Shown piece after piece: positions 18,607 to 27,045 of a DNA stretch of 64,000 nt (position 1 is the stretch's first letter; every line of letters starts with the position of its first letter). Source of the stretch: DASVHS01 sp035468985 (lineage in GTDB: Bacteria; Acidobacteriota; Thermoanaerobaculia; Gp7-AA8); contig DATISF010000009.1 in the NCBI GenBank assembly GCA_035468985.1, positions 124,001-188,000 of the forward strand. The letters are read 5' to 3'. A program made the translations under genes and the position numbers. The notes under the pieces are model-generated. The model saw nothing but the letters and a program-made list of their open reading frames with translations, was not told the DNA's origin and made no database searches.

Positions 18607-20879
18607 GACCTCAGCGTACGCCGCCTCGGGATGAGGAGGGCGATGCCGCAAACAATGAGCGTCGCGAACGTGATCGCCCGCCCCACCACGAACGACTGCG
18701 GCCGAAATCGCAGCTCGATCCGATGATGGCCGGCCGGCACGAAGACCCCGAGGAACGCGTGATTCGCGACGTGCGTCGTCACGCGCTGGCCATCGACGTA
18801 CGCACGCCAGCCGTGCCACGCCGCCTCGCTGATCACGACGAATCCGTCGCCGTACTTCATGACGTCGATGTCGAGACCGCTCTTGTGTCTGCGGACGGAA
18901 ATCACGCCGTCGCCGTTCGTGCGCTCCCCCGATGAACCGCCGGTCCTGAGCCAGGCGCGTTGCGCGAAATCGTTTTCCGCGCCCATCTCGTCGAGCTCCT
19001 GCTGCGACGTGCGCCCGAACCGCACGAGGCGGGGAATGAAGGCGCGGGGAAGCATGCGCTCGTTCTCGATGAGCCGCGTCCAGACATCGACCGTGACGTC
19101 GCGCCAGCCCGGCGGAATCGGCTCCGAGACGTCGACGAGCGCAAAGCGCACGTTCATCATCGAGAGGATCGGCGCCGTGACATCGGGAACAGAATGAAAC
19201 TGCGCGGGGCCGATCGTCGACCACATCGAAAACGTCTCGGCCAGTGAAACGAGATTCATCGGTGTGTTGCCGCGGACGTCTTCGAACCCGTACATCGTCG
19301 CCGTGTTCGGGATGAGCACACCGTCATTCCCCACGATCCGGAACGGCTCCCTGATGCCTTCGATCGGTTGGAACAGTGCGAGATGGGGGAACGCGACCGG
19401 CGACTCGTGAACGGGAACCATCTGCCCGTCGGTGGCCATGCGCTGCACGAGCAAAAACGCGAACACCGTCGCCACGGTCGCTCCCGTTCGAACGGGCACA
19501 CCGAGGACCACGGCGACGGCGATGAGCGGAACGAGCTCGCCGGCGAAACGGCGGAGGTCGGCGGGAGGCCCGGCGACGATGGCCACGGCGATGTACAGCG
19601 CCGCGAGCGCAGCACACACAACCGCTGCGCGTCGCATCTGAAGGTGATCGATCGCGAACGCCGCGAGTATCGACAGCGCAAGCGGAACGGCGGTCGCCAT
19701 CCGCTCGTTCAGCGCCTGGCGGAACAGGGGCAGCGAATGAAACAGCTGCATGAACGGCCAGACGTGGGATCCGACCAGGATGCAGACCACGACCAGCGCT
19801 GCGAAGAACATCGTGCGGCGCGCCCGTACGAACCCGATTGCGTACAGCGCGAGCGCGAAGACGATGCTTCCGGCAATCGCATCACCCGGAAGGTGCCAGC
19901 GCTCCGGCCGAAGCCACGGAAAGAAATCGCCGAGGAGCGCGTCGCGTACGAAGTGCTCCGGAATCTTCAACGGAGCGCGACCGAACCACTCTGCGCGGAT
20001 CCGATACTCGACAGTCTGATGCATCGCGTCGAGAAACGGCAGGAGATAGATCGCGGTGAGACAAGCCGCGACAATGCCGCTGATCCCCGCGCCGGTCAAA
20101 ACCCTCACCCGCCTCGGCCTGTGCGTCAGGATCTCGAACAGCGCGAACGAGGCGCCGATCGCCGTTACATGCAGCAGCGTCTCCGGATGCCCGGCGAGAA
20201 TCTCCAGAGACAGCGCCACGGTCAGCAGAGCGATCGATCGCCGATCCGGATTTCGAATCAGCCGGAGGGTCGCGGCGAGGACGAGCGGCAGCAGGTTCCA
20301 CGAGAATCCGAGGGGCCAGAGGACCTGCAGCGCCACGGGACTCGACAACATCCAGCCGGCGGCGGCGAACATCGAGGCCTCCACGCTGCAGCCGAGCTCC
20401 CGCGCGAGGAGAAAGGCTCCCAGGCCGGCGACGAAAAACGCGATCGCTGCCGTGTACGTGAAACTGAGCGTGGCCGGAAGAAGACACGCGATCAGCGTGA
20501 ACGGGCTGAACACCGCGGGCTGGCCCGATCCCGCCAGCATGTCGCCGCACAACTCGAAACGATTGAGCAGCGGCCACTCGCCATCGGCGAGCGCCCTCCG
20601 CGTCGCCTCACGCCACGGCAACATCTGAAAGGCGATGTCCGCAAGGCGCCCGTTGTGCGGCTTTCCGACTCCGAGCTTCCTGGCGTGGTCGGCGAGCGGG
20701 TGCGAGAGATACGGCATCTCCACCGGCGCGTAGATGCGATTCGTCAGAAGGGCGCTGCCGGTAAAACAGAGCGGCAGAAGAATCAGGCCGAGCGCGGCGC
20801 CGCACGTGATCCGCGTGAACCAGCGGTTCGCGAGAAGCAGAAGTGCGGCGGCGGTGATGATGTAGAGCAGCGCGGCCAT
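18603..20879 (-). CDS. YfhO-like multi-pass membrane protein
   Basis: A 758-residue inner-membrane protein with about a dozen hydrophobic segments (MAALLYIITAAALLLLANRW; SIVFALALYAIGFV and others), two periplasmic Gly/Pro-rich loops (YLSHPLADHARKLG and LPWREATRRALADGEWPLLN), and a C-terminal soluble beta domain with AAWHGWRAYVDGQ and VFVPAGHHRIELRF before the last helix. This is the arrangement of YfhO/GT-C type proteins, where family members help transfer sugars to lipoteichoic acid or other surface glycans using lipid-linked donors. Substrate here is unknown. It diverges from the rhomboid gene across 34 bp and overlaps the next gene. Confidence 0.8.
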   Translation of the reverse strand: MAALLYIITAAALLLLANRWFTRITCGAALGLILLPLCFTGSALLTNRIYAPVEMPYLSHPLADHARKLGVGKPHNGRLADIAFQMLPWREATRRALADGEWPLLNRFELCGDMLAGSGQPAVFSPFTLIACLLPATLSFTYTAAIAFFVAGLGAFLLARELGCSVEASMFAAAGWMLSSPVALQVLWPLGFSWNLLPLVLAATLRLIRNPDRRSIALLTVALSLEILAGHPETLLHVTAIGASFALFEILTHRPRRVRVLTGAGISGIVAACLTAIYLLPFLDAMHQTVEYRIRAEWFGRAPLKIPEHFVRDALLGDFFPWLRPERWHLPGDAIAGSIVFALALYAIGFVRARRTMFFAALVVVCILVGSHVWPFMQLFHSLPLFRQALNERMATAVPLALSILAAFAIDHLQMRRAAVVCAALAALYIAVAIVAGPPADLRRFAGELVPLIAVAVVLGVPVRTGATVATVFAFLLVQRMATDGQMVPVHESPVAFPHLALFQPIEGIREPFRIVGNDGVLIPNTATMYGFEDVRGNTPMNLVSLAETFSMWSTIGPAQFHSVPDVTAPILSMMNVRFALVDVSEPIPPGWRDVTVDVWTRLIENERMLPRAFIPRLVRFGRTSQQELDEMGAENDFAQRAWLRTGGSSGERTNGDGVISVRRHKSGLDIDVMKYGDGFVVISEAAWHGWRAYVDGQRVTTHVANHAFLGVFVPAGHHRIELRFRPQSFVVGRAITFATLIVCGIALLIPRRRTLRS

Positions 20880-20913
20880 GGGCCAGGTGGCGTAAACTTA
20901 CCGCACTCCCGCC

Positions 20914-22350
20914 ATGATCCTTCTGCCGATCGGCCGCGATGAATCAACGATCCAGCGGCACGCATGGGTCTCGTACGGAATCATCGCCGCGAACGTGCTG
21001 ATGTTCCTGGCCACGACGATGATGTTCCGCCTCGGCATCGGCGAAACGCGCCGGGCCTTCGGCAATGCGCTCGCCTACTACGCCGATCATCCGTATCTCA
21101 CGCTTCCGCCCGCGCTCGGCGATCTTCTGACGACACGCTACAAAGCCCAACTGAAGAGCGCCGACATAACGCCGCCGATCCGCTGGACCCAGGACCGCCA
21201 GCAGATCGAGCTCGATTCGCTCGCTGCGAAAGCAGTCGCGGCCTACCGGCGGCTGCCGACGATCCGCTACGGCTACATCCCGGCCGAGGGCGGCTTTTCC
21301 AGCCTGATCACGTCGATGTTCGTGCACGCGGGACTCTTGCACCTCATCGGCAACATGCTGTTCTTCTTTCTGTCGGGACCATTCGTCGAAGACGTGTTCG
21401 GCCGGCCGCTGTTTGCGGCTCTCTACTTCACCGGCGGACTGGCGGCCACGCTCACCTATTGGGCACAGCATCCGACCAGCATGATCCCGCTCGTCGGCGC
21501 ATCCGGAGCCATCGCCGCGGTCATGGGCGCGTATCTGGTGCGGTTCGCGAAGTCGAAGGTCGAGTTCATCTTCATCCCGTTCTGGTTCCGTCCGCAGCTG
21601 AACTACCGATTCTTTCTCCCTGCCTTCGTCGTGTTGCCGCTCTGGTTCGGGCAACAGTTGATGGAGATGAAGCTCTCCGAAGCGGGATCGGGCGTGGCGT
21701 TCTCCGCGCACGTGGGCGGATTCATCTACGGAGCGGCATTCGCGCTGATCATCATGGTGACCGGATTCGAAGAGAAGCACGTCGCGCCGAGGATTCAAAA
21801 AGAGATCTCCTGGCAGATCGACCCGCGAATCGCGGCGGCGATGACGGCGCGGGACAAGTTCGATTTCGAGACGGCAAAGCGCGAGATCGCCCCTGTCCTG
21901 CGCGAGAAACCGGGCGACATCGACGCACTGCGCACTGCAGTCGACATTGCCCGCGCCTCGGAAGATGCGGCGATGCTCGACAATTACGGCACGCGGCTTC
22001 TGGGGCGGCTGATCGATGCGAAGGAGGATGACGCGGCGATCGAGCTGATTCAGGACATCACAGTCCAGATCGATCCGTCGCTCGTCCCGAAGTTCACCAG
22101 CCGCGCCGCTGCGTTCGCGGAAAGAACCGGCGATCACGACTGGGCCATGCTGCTGTACGAGAAGGCGCTCAAGGGCGATCCGCTTGGTATCACGGCGGTG
22201 CCGTCGCTTGTGAAGCTCGGGTCATTGCGAAAAGCACGCGGCGACGTGAGCGGCGCGCGGACCGCACTCCAGGAAGCGCGCGCCCATCCGAAATGCACGC
22301 CGGAGTGGGCGCAATCGATCGAATCACGCCTCAACGAACTTCCCGGCTGA
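20914..22350 (+). CDS. Rhomboid-family intramembrane serine protease with C-terminal helical repeats
   Basis: Cleaves transmembrane substrates within the membrane. The 478-residue protein has TM1 at about 20-40, a long loop, then TM2 with VHAGLLHLIGNMLFFFLSG (the rhomboid HxxxN element), the catalytic serine motif GASG with Ser197, and the catalytic His266 in SAHVGGFIYG. The Ser-His dyad is intact. Residues about 300-478 are a soluble domain of alternating helices (FDFETAKREIAPVLREKPGD, SLVKLGSLRKARGDVSGA) typical of TPR-like repeats and probably bind partners. The large loop between TM1 and TM2 (about 45-125) is longer than in GlpG. Substrates unknown. Confidence 0.92.
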   Translation: MILLPIGRDESTIQRHAWVSYGIIAANVLMFLATTMMFRLGIGETRRAFGNALAYYADHPYLTLPPALGDLLTTRYKAQLKSADITPPIRWTQDRQQIELDSLAAKAVAAYRRLPTIRYGYIPAEGGFSSLITSMFVHAGLLHLIGNMLFFFLSGPFVEDVFGRPLFAALYFTGGLAATLTYWAQHPTSMIPLVGASGAIAAVMGAYLVRFAKSKVEFIFIPFWFRPQLNYRFFLPAFVVLPLWFGQQLMEMKLSEAGSGVAFSAHVGGFIYGAAFALIIMVTGFEEKHVAPRIQKEISWQIDPRIAAAMTARDKFDFETAKREIAPVLREKPGDIDALRTAVDIARASEDAAMLDNYGTRLLGRLIDAKEDDAAIELIQDITVQIDPSLVPKFTSRAAAFAERTGDHDWAMLLYEKALKGDPLGITAVPSLVKLGSLRKARGDVSGARTALQEARAHPKCTPEWAQSIESRLNELPG

Positions 22351-22368
22351 TCGTTCGTCAAAACGGGC

Positions 22369-23070
22369 ATGCGCAACGTGCTCGCGATTCTCCTCCTCGC
22401 GTCCTCCGCCTCCGCCGCCGACCTGCCCCGCTACTGGAGCGTGCACATCGACTTTGCCACCGATCGCGCTTCGTACGAGAAGATCGACCGCGAGTTCTCT
22501 GACGTGCAGCGCAATTTCTATGGGGAGCATCACATCGATCTGCCGCCGGTCATTCACTTCAGCACGCCGGACGGCGCGTACTACGGTCTCCGCCCTCGCG
22601 GCAGTCTCTCCGACTTCGAGCGTCCCAACCCCCTCGGTGACGCCGCGAAAGACTTGAGCGCGAAGCTCGCGCCGATCTCCGCCGCAACGCATCAGCTTCT
22701 GCGCACGCACCACAACGAGATCTGGCGGATCGACCAGGAGCTGACAAACATTCGCGACGAGCGAGCGCCGAAATACATGCTGATGCGAACCGATGATGTC
22801 CCGCCGCCGCAGGACGAGGCGTACGGAACGGCGATGAAGGAGCTGGTCCAGGAGGCCGCCGCCCAAGGAATCGGTGTCGTGGCGTTTTTCTCCGTCTACG
22901 GCGACGGATCGTACCGGTACTTGTTTCTGTCCGACGAGCCGCTGAAGATCCGCACGCTCGGCAAGCTCGCGCGAACTCGGAACATCAACGCGAGGCCACG
23001 GCCGGATCTGTCGGGAACCGATCCCGCGCACTGGTGGAGCTGTGTGGTGCCGGCCTCAGGCCGGCCTTGA
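22369..23070 (+). CDS. Secreted hypothetical protein, 233 aa
   Basis: Starts MRNVLAILLLASSASAADLP, a type I signal peptide with likely cleavage after ASA. The mature part has no family that I recognise; it contains HIDFATDRASYEKIDREFSD, HLL-type helices in the middle and a possible beta region FFSVYGDGSYRYLFLSDEP near 180. It follows the rhomboid gene by 18 bp, so it may be a cotranscribed periplasmic protein. The last residues, VVPASGRP and the stop codon, are encoded by a family B palindrome (23043-23093), so the C-terminus was probably set by element insertion. Confidence 0.7.
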   Translation: MRNVLAILLLASSASAADLPRYWSVHIDFATDRASYEKIDREFSDVQRNFYGEHHIDLPPVIHFSTPDGAYYGLRPRGSLSDFERPNPLGDAAKDLSAKLAPISAATHQLLRTHHNEIWRIDQELTNIRDERAPKYMLMRTDDVPPPQDEAYGTAMKELVQEAAAQGIGVVAFFSVYGDGSYRYLFLSDEPLKIRTLGKLARTRNINARPRPDLSGTDPAHWWSCVVPASGRP

Positions 23071-23093
23071 GGCCGCCGAGACGGCGGCACTAC
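23043..23093. repeat. Family B element supplying two convergent stop codons
   Basis: GTGGTGCCGGCCTCAGGCCG, a spacer, then GGCCGCCGAGACGGCGGCAC and TACAC. The plus-strand stop TGA (23068-23070) of the hypothetical gene and the minus-strand TAG (23090-23092) of mnmA both lie inside this element. Confidence 0.8.
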
Positions 23094-24169
23094 ACCCTCG
23101 CGATCCACCCTCCGCCCAGGCAGAGATCGCCGTCGTAGAAGACCACGGCCTGGCCGGGCGCAATCGCGCGCAATCTGTGCGCGAACGTCACGCGCGCGCG
23201 ATCGCCATCGAGTGGCGTCACCGTCGCTGCGACGTCGGCCTGACGCGACCGAACGCGCGCGGCGACTTCGATCGGGCCATCGGGAGCATGTCCGGAGATC
23301 CAATGCACTCGCTCGGCGACGAGCTCGCTCTTCTCCAGCGCGGACGCCGGACCGATCGTCACACGCTTCGTGAACGGATTCACGTCGATCACGTAGGTCC
23401 GCTCCGGCGCGCCGCCGATCTGCAAACCGCGGCGCTGGCCGATCGTGAAGTGGTAGAAGCCCTCGTGGCGACCAAGGACGTTGCCGTCGATATCGACGAT
23501 CTCGCCCGCCTCCGAACCCGGTGTGATGCCGGCCTCCCGCTCGACGATCGCCGGATAGCCGTCCCTCTGCGGGACGAAGCAGATCTCGTACGACTCCTTC
23601 TTGCGCGCCACGGGCAGTCCGCCCTGCTCGGCGATGGCCCGCACCTCCGGCTTCGTCAACTCGCCCAGCGGGAACAAGGCGTCGCGGAGCTGGTCCTGGG
23701 TCAGCTCGAAGAGGAAGTACGACTGGTCCTTCGCCAGGTCCTTCGCCTTCCGCAGCTCGAACGTGCCGTTCTCGCGGGTGATCCTGGCGTAGTGCCCGGT
23801 GGCAATCTTTTCCGCGCCGATCGCCGCGGCTTTCTGATGAAAGAGGTCGAACTTCACGTGCGTGTTGCAGAGGACGCACGGGCTGGGGGTCGTGCCGGCG
23901 AGATACGACTGGACGAATGGGGTGATGACCTTCTCGTGGAAATTGGCCTCCAGATTCAGGGTGAAATGCGGGATTGCCAGCTTCCAGGCCACCCGCTTGG
24001 CGTCAGTCAGATCGTCGATGGTGCAGCATCCGCCGTAGGGAGAGTCGGCGTTTGCGAGGTTGTCGTACATCTGCATGGACAGACCGATGACCTCATGTCC
24101 GGCGGACTTGAGCATGTACGCGGCGGTCGAGGAATCGACCCCGCCGGACATGGCCACGGCGATCTTCAC
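23090..24169 (-). CDS. mnmA: tRNA-specific 2-thiouridylase
   Basis: ATP-dependent thiolase that makes s2U34 in tRNA-Lys, -Glu and -Gln. The 359-residue protein starts with GTG 24169 (VKIAVAMSGGVDSSTA); the PP-loop is SGGVDSS at 8-14. Catalytic cysteines are Cys101 (SPCVLCNTHVKFD) and Cys197 (ESYEICFVP), equivalent to E. coli Cys102/Cys199. Family blocks ATGHYARI, KDQSYFLF, FYHFTIGQRRGL are all present. An in-frame upstream extension exists but lacks family residues and overlaps the response regulator. It diverges from that gene across about 95 bp containing a TTTGCATGCAAA palindrome. Its stop codon lies in a family B element. Confidence 0.96.
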   Translation of the reverse strand: MKIAVAMSGGVDSSTAAYMLKSAGHEVIGLSMQMYDNLANADSPYGGCCTIDDLTDAKRVAWKLAIPHFTLNLEANFHEKVITPFVQSYLAGTTPSPCVLCNTHVKFDLFHQKAAAIGAEKIATGHYARITRENGTFELRKAKDLAKDQSYFLFELTQDQLRDALFPLGELTKPEVRAIAEQGGLPVARKKESYEICFVPQRDGYPAIVEREAGITPGSEAGEIVDIDGNVLGRHEGFYHFTIGQRRGLQIGGAPERTYVIDVNPFTKRVTIGPASALEKSELVAERVHWISGHAPDGPIEVAARVRSRQADVAATVTPLDGDRARVTFAHRLRAIAPGQAVVFYDGDLCLGGGWIARV

Positions 24170-24220
24170 GACCCGAAGAATCGTCGCCGGCAGAGGAGAA
24201 TTCCCCCCAAGGGCCTCCAT

Positions 24221-24232
24221 TTTGCATGCAAA
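24221..24232. promoter_or_regulatory. Perfect 12-bp palindrome in divergent mnmA/response-regulator promoter region
   Basis: TTTGCATGCAAA, AT-rich against its GC-rich surroundings, centred between two divergent starts. It may be a regulator binding site; no bound protein can be named. Confidence 0.4.
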
Positions 24233-24263
24233 TTTGGACAGCGTGGTCCAAGGTTTGGAGGCA

Positions 24264-24677
24264 GTGCCGGGCGTACGCACAACGCGTGTCCTCGTCGTCG
24301 ACGACGACGCGGCGATCCGCCGTCTCATCATGGCTGCGCTCAAGCGGGACGGCTACGAGTTTCTCGAGGCGCCGAACGGCCGTGACGCGCTCGAGCTGAT
24401 GCGCTCCGAACGCCCCCAGGTCGTCGTTCTCGACCTCATGATGCCGCTCGTGTCCGGCTGGGACGTGCTGCAGGAGCGGTTGGGTGACCCGGTGCTGTCG
24501 AAGATCCCGGTCATCATCATCAGCGCGAACCGGGAACCTGAGCTCGCCAAGGCCGTCGACCAGGGGATCTGCGCGTTCCTCCCGAAGCCCTTCGACATCA
24601 GTGCGCTCAGCGCTCTGGTACGTGCTTGCGTCGGCCAGGGTGACGCAAAACGTCAGGCCGGCTTCTCGGCGTCCTGA
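24264..24677 (+). CDS. Single-domain response regulator
   Basis: A CheY-like receiver without an output domain, so it probably acts by protein contact in a phosphorelay or in polarity/motility control. The acidic triad is VVDDDAA (residues 13-15), phospho-acceptor Asp57 in VVVLDLMMP, switch Ser87 in IISAN, and Lys108 in FLPKPFD. Three in-frame starts (GTG 24243, TTG 24255, GTG 24264) precede the domain. I chose GTG 24264 because it lies about 10 nt after AAGG and closest to the domain; the choice is uncertain. The 3' end overlaps convergent maeB by 25 bp. No histidine kinase is nearby. Confidence 0.88.
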   Translation: MPGVRTTRVLVVDDDAAIRRLIMAALKRDGYEFLEAPNGRDALELMRSERPQVVVLDLMMPLVSGWDVLQERLGDPVLSKIPVIIISANREPELAKAVDQGICAFLPKPFDISALSALVRACVGQGDAKRQAGFSAS

Positions 24678-26923
24678 GCGTCGAGCACGGCGATCGCGGC
24701 CATATTGACGATGTCGTTCACGTCGACTCCGCGCTGCAGCACGTGTACCGGCTTCGACATCCCCTGCAGGATCGGCCCGATCACTTCCGCCCCTCCCACC
24801 CGCCACAGCAGTTTGTAAGCAGCATTCGCGGCATCGAGGTTCGCGAAAACGAGCACGTTGGCGTCGCCCTGAATCGCGCTCCAGGGATACTCGCTGCGCG
24901 CGATCTCGGGATAGACCGCGGTGTCGGCCTGCATCTCTCCCTCGACGATGAGATCGGGACGACGCTCCTTCAGGATCTGTACTGCCGCCGCGACTTTCTC
25001 TGCCTCCGGATCCTTGGTCGATCCGAAATTCGAGAACGAGATCATCGCAATGCGAGGCTCGAGATTGAACCGCTTCGCCGTCTCGGCGGTGAGCGCGGCA
25101 ATTTCCGCGAGCTGCTCGGCCGTCGGATTGATGTTGACGGTCGTGTCGGCCAGCACGAGCATCCGGTTCTTGAACATCAGCAGGTACGCGCCGGAGACGT
25201 GCTTCACGCCCGGCCGGGTCTTGAGAATCTGCAGTGCCGGACGGATGGTGGCGGGGTAGTAGGCGCGCAGGCCGGCGATCACGCCGTCGGCGTCGCCGCT
25301 ATCCATCATCATCATCGCGAAGTAGTTGCGGCTGTTCAGAATCCGCCTTGCGTCGGGGAGGGTGATGCCCTGGCGGCGGCGCATGTCGGCGAAGCGCTCC
25401 GCGTACTGGCCGTACTTCGGCGAGCTGAGGATATCGATCGTGGTCACTTTCGACGGATCGATGCTGTACTTGTCGAGCAGGCCGGTGATGTCCTCGTGGC
25501 GCACCAGAAGAATCGGATGGGCGATGCCTTCCTCGATGAGGATCTTCGCAGCGCGAATGATCTTCTCCTGCTCGCCCTCGGAGAACACGATCCGCTTCGG
25601 TTTCCGGCGGGCGCGCGAGTAGATGTCGTGCATCAGGCCGCGCGACCGGCCGAGCATTGCCTCGAGCCGCTGCCTGTACGCCTCGTAGTCCGCGATCGGC
25701 TGCTGCGCCACGCCGCTCTCGGCGGCGGCACGCGCGACCGCCACGGGCACCGTGAGCAGCACGCGATAGTCGAATGGCTTCGGAATGAGATATTCGCGAC
25801 CGAACGTGAAGCGGTCCTTGCCGTATGCGCGCAGAACGGAATCGGGGACGTCTTCCTTCGCCAGGTTGGCGAGCGCCTTCGACGCCGCCATCTTCATCTC
25901 CTCGTTGATCGTCGTGGCGCGGCAATCGAGCGCGCCGCGGAAAATGAACGGGAACCCAAGAACATTGTTGACCTGGTTGGGATAGTCGGACCGGCCCGTG
26001 GCGATGATCACGTCCGGCCGCGCGGCAACGGCGTCGTCGTACGTGATCTCCGGATCGGGATTGGCCATGGCGAAGACGATCGGGTCCTTCGCCATCGAGC
26101 GAACCATGTCCTGCGTCACGATGCCGCCGACCGAAAGTCCGACCAGGACGTCCGCGCCTTTCACCGCATCGGCGAGCGTGCGCGCCTTCGTGTCCGCCGC
26201 GAATTCCTCTTTGTACGGCGTCATGTCTTCCTTGCGGCCTTTGTAGATGACGCCCTTGCGGTCGGCGAGGAGGACGTTCTCTTTCTTCAGCCCGAGCTTG
26301 ATGTAGAGGCGCAGGCAGGCCATCGCCGCGGCTCCGGCGCCTGAGATGACCAGCTTCACCTTCCCGATCTTCTTGCCGGTGATCTCCAGCGCGTTCACCA
26401 GCGCGGCCGCCGAGATGATGGCCGTCCCGTGCTGATCGTCGTGGAAGACGGGGATCTTCATCTCCTTCTTCAGGCGGTCTTCGATCTCGAAGCACGCCGG
26501 CGAGGCGATGTCCTCGAGATTGATCCCGCCGAACGTCGGTTCCAGCAGCTTCACGCAGCGGATGAACTCCTCCGTGTCGTGGGTATCGATCTCGATGTCG
26601 AAGACGTCGATGTCGGCGAAGCGCTTGAAAAGAACGCCCTTGCCTTCCATGACCGGCTTGCCGGCCGCGGCTCCGATGTCTCCGAGTCCGAGGACGGCCG
26701 TGCCGTTGGAAATGACGGCGACGAGGTTGCCCTTGGCCGTGTACTTGTAGATGTCGGCCGGATTTTTCGCGATTTCCAGACAGGGGCGCGCTACGCCGGG
26801 GGTGTACGCGAGCGCAAGATCGTGCTGCGTTGCGGTCGGCTTCGTCGGAACGACTTCAATCTTTCCCGGGCGATCGCCGGAGTGATATTCGAGTGATTCG
26901 AGACCAAGGTTGTTGTCTGCCAT
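24653..26923 (-). CDS. maeB: NADP-dependent malic enzyme with C-terminal phosphotransacetylase-like domain
   Basis: Oxidatively decarboxylates malate to pyruvate. The 756-residue protein has the malic enzyme domains at about 1-420: YTPGVARPCLEI, the catalytic/metal segment GKGVLFKRFADIDVFDIEID read in part as FADIDVFDIE, HDDQHGTAIISAA, and the NADP fold KLVISGAGAAAMACLRL. Residues about 430-756 are a phosphotransacetylase-like domain (RIVFSEGEQEKIIRAA, DGVIAGLRAYYPATIRPALQ in part, NLDAANAAYKLLWRVGGAEV in part), which in MaeB is regulatory and senses acetyl-CoA rather than catalysing transfer. Start ATG 26923 (MADNNLGLESLEYH) is preferred over an upstream ATG at 26980 that would add a non-conserved leader. 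Confidence 0.96.
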   Translation of the reverse strand: MADNNLGLESLEYHSGDRPGKIEVVPTKPTATQHDLALAYTPGVARPCLEIAKNPADIYKYTAKGNLVAVISNGTAVLGLGDIGAAAGKPVMEGKGVLFKRFADIDVFDIEIDTHDTEEFIRCVKLLEPTFGGINLEDIASPACFEIEDRLKKEMKIPVFHDDQHGTAIISAAALVNALEITGKKIGKVKLVISGAGAAAMACLRLYIKLGLKKENVLLADRKGVIYKGRKEDMTPYKEEFAADTKARTLADAVKGADVLVGLSVGGIVTQDMVRSMAKDPIVFAMANPDPEITYDDAVAARPDVIIATGRSDYPNQVNNVLGFPFIFRGALDCRATTINEEMKMAASKALANLAKEDVPDSVLRAYGKDRFTFGREYLIPKPFDYRVLLTVPVAVARAAAESGVAQQPIADYEAYRQRLEAMLGRSRGLMHDIYSRARRKPKRIVFSEGEQEKIIRAAKILIEEGIAHPILLVRHEDITGLLDKYSIDPSKVTTIDILSSPKYGQYAERFADMRRRQGITLPDARRILNSRNYFAMMMMDSGDADGVIAGLRAYYPATIRPALQILKTRPGVKHVSGAYLLMFKNRMLVLADTTVNINPTAEQLAEIAALTAETAKRFNLEPRIAMISFSNFGSTKDPEAEKVAAAVQILKERRPDLIVEGEMQADTAVYPEIARSEYPWSAIQGDANVLVFANLDAANAAYKLLWRVGGAEVIGPILQGMSKPVHVLQRGVDVNDIVNMAAIAVLDAQDAEKPA

Positions 26924-26949
26924 AACGGTGGCGAATCGTATAGCAAATG

Positions 26950-26974
26950 AAACGGCACCCTGCCGGGTGCCGTC
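26950..26974. terminator. Hairpin upstream of maeB
   Basis: ACGGCACCCTGCCGGGTGCCGT forms a 9-10 bp stem. It follows the secF end on the minus strand after the element at 26985-27042 and could terminate the tgt-yajC-secDF transcript. No T-run follows, so a Rho-independent terminator is not certain. Confidence 0.4.
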
Positions 26975-26984
26975 GATCACAACG

Positions 26985-27042
26985 GTGTGTCACAGACACT
27001 CTTGTCTGTGACCACGCGCAGACAGGAGTGTCTGCGTCACAC
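26985..27042. repeat. GTGTCACAGACA-type double hairpin element
   Basis: GTCACAGACActcttGTCTGTGAC followed by CAGACAggagtGTCTG, bounded by GTGTGTCAC and GTCACAC. It sits just downstream of secF, ending three bases before its stop codon. It is a fourth palindrome type, seen once here. Confidence 0.6.
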
Positions 27043-27045
27043 GTC

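Noticed and set aside
17929..19224. 431-aa ORF on the minus strand
   Set aside because: Only the part from 18606 is a real gene; the rest is a low-complexity shadow of the YfhO-like gene in another frame.
24060..24263. Extended N-terminus of the response regulator
   Set aside because: The upstream part overlaps mnmA, lacks conservation, and the receiver domain begins only at TRVLVVDDD.
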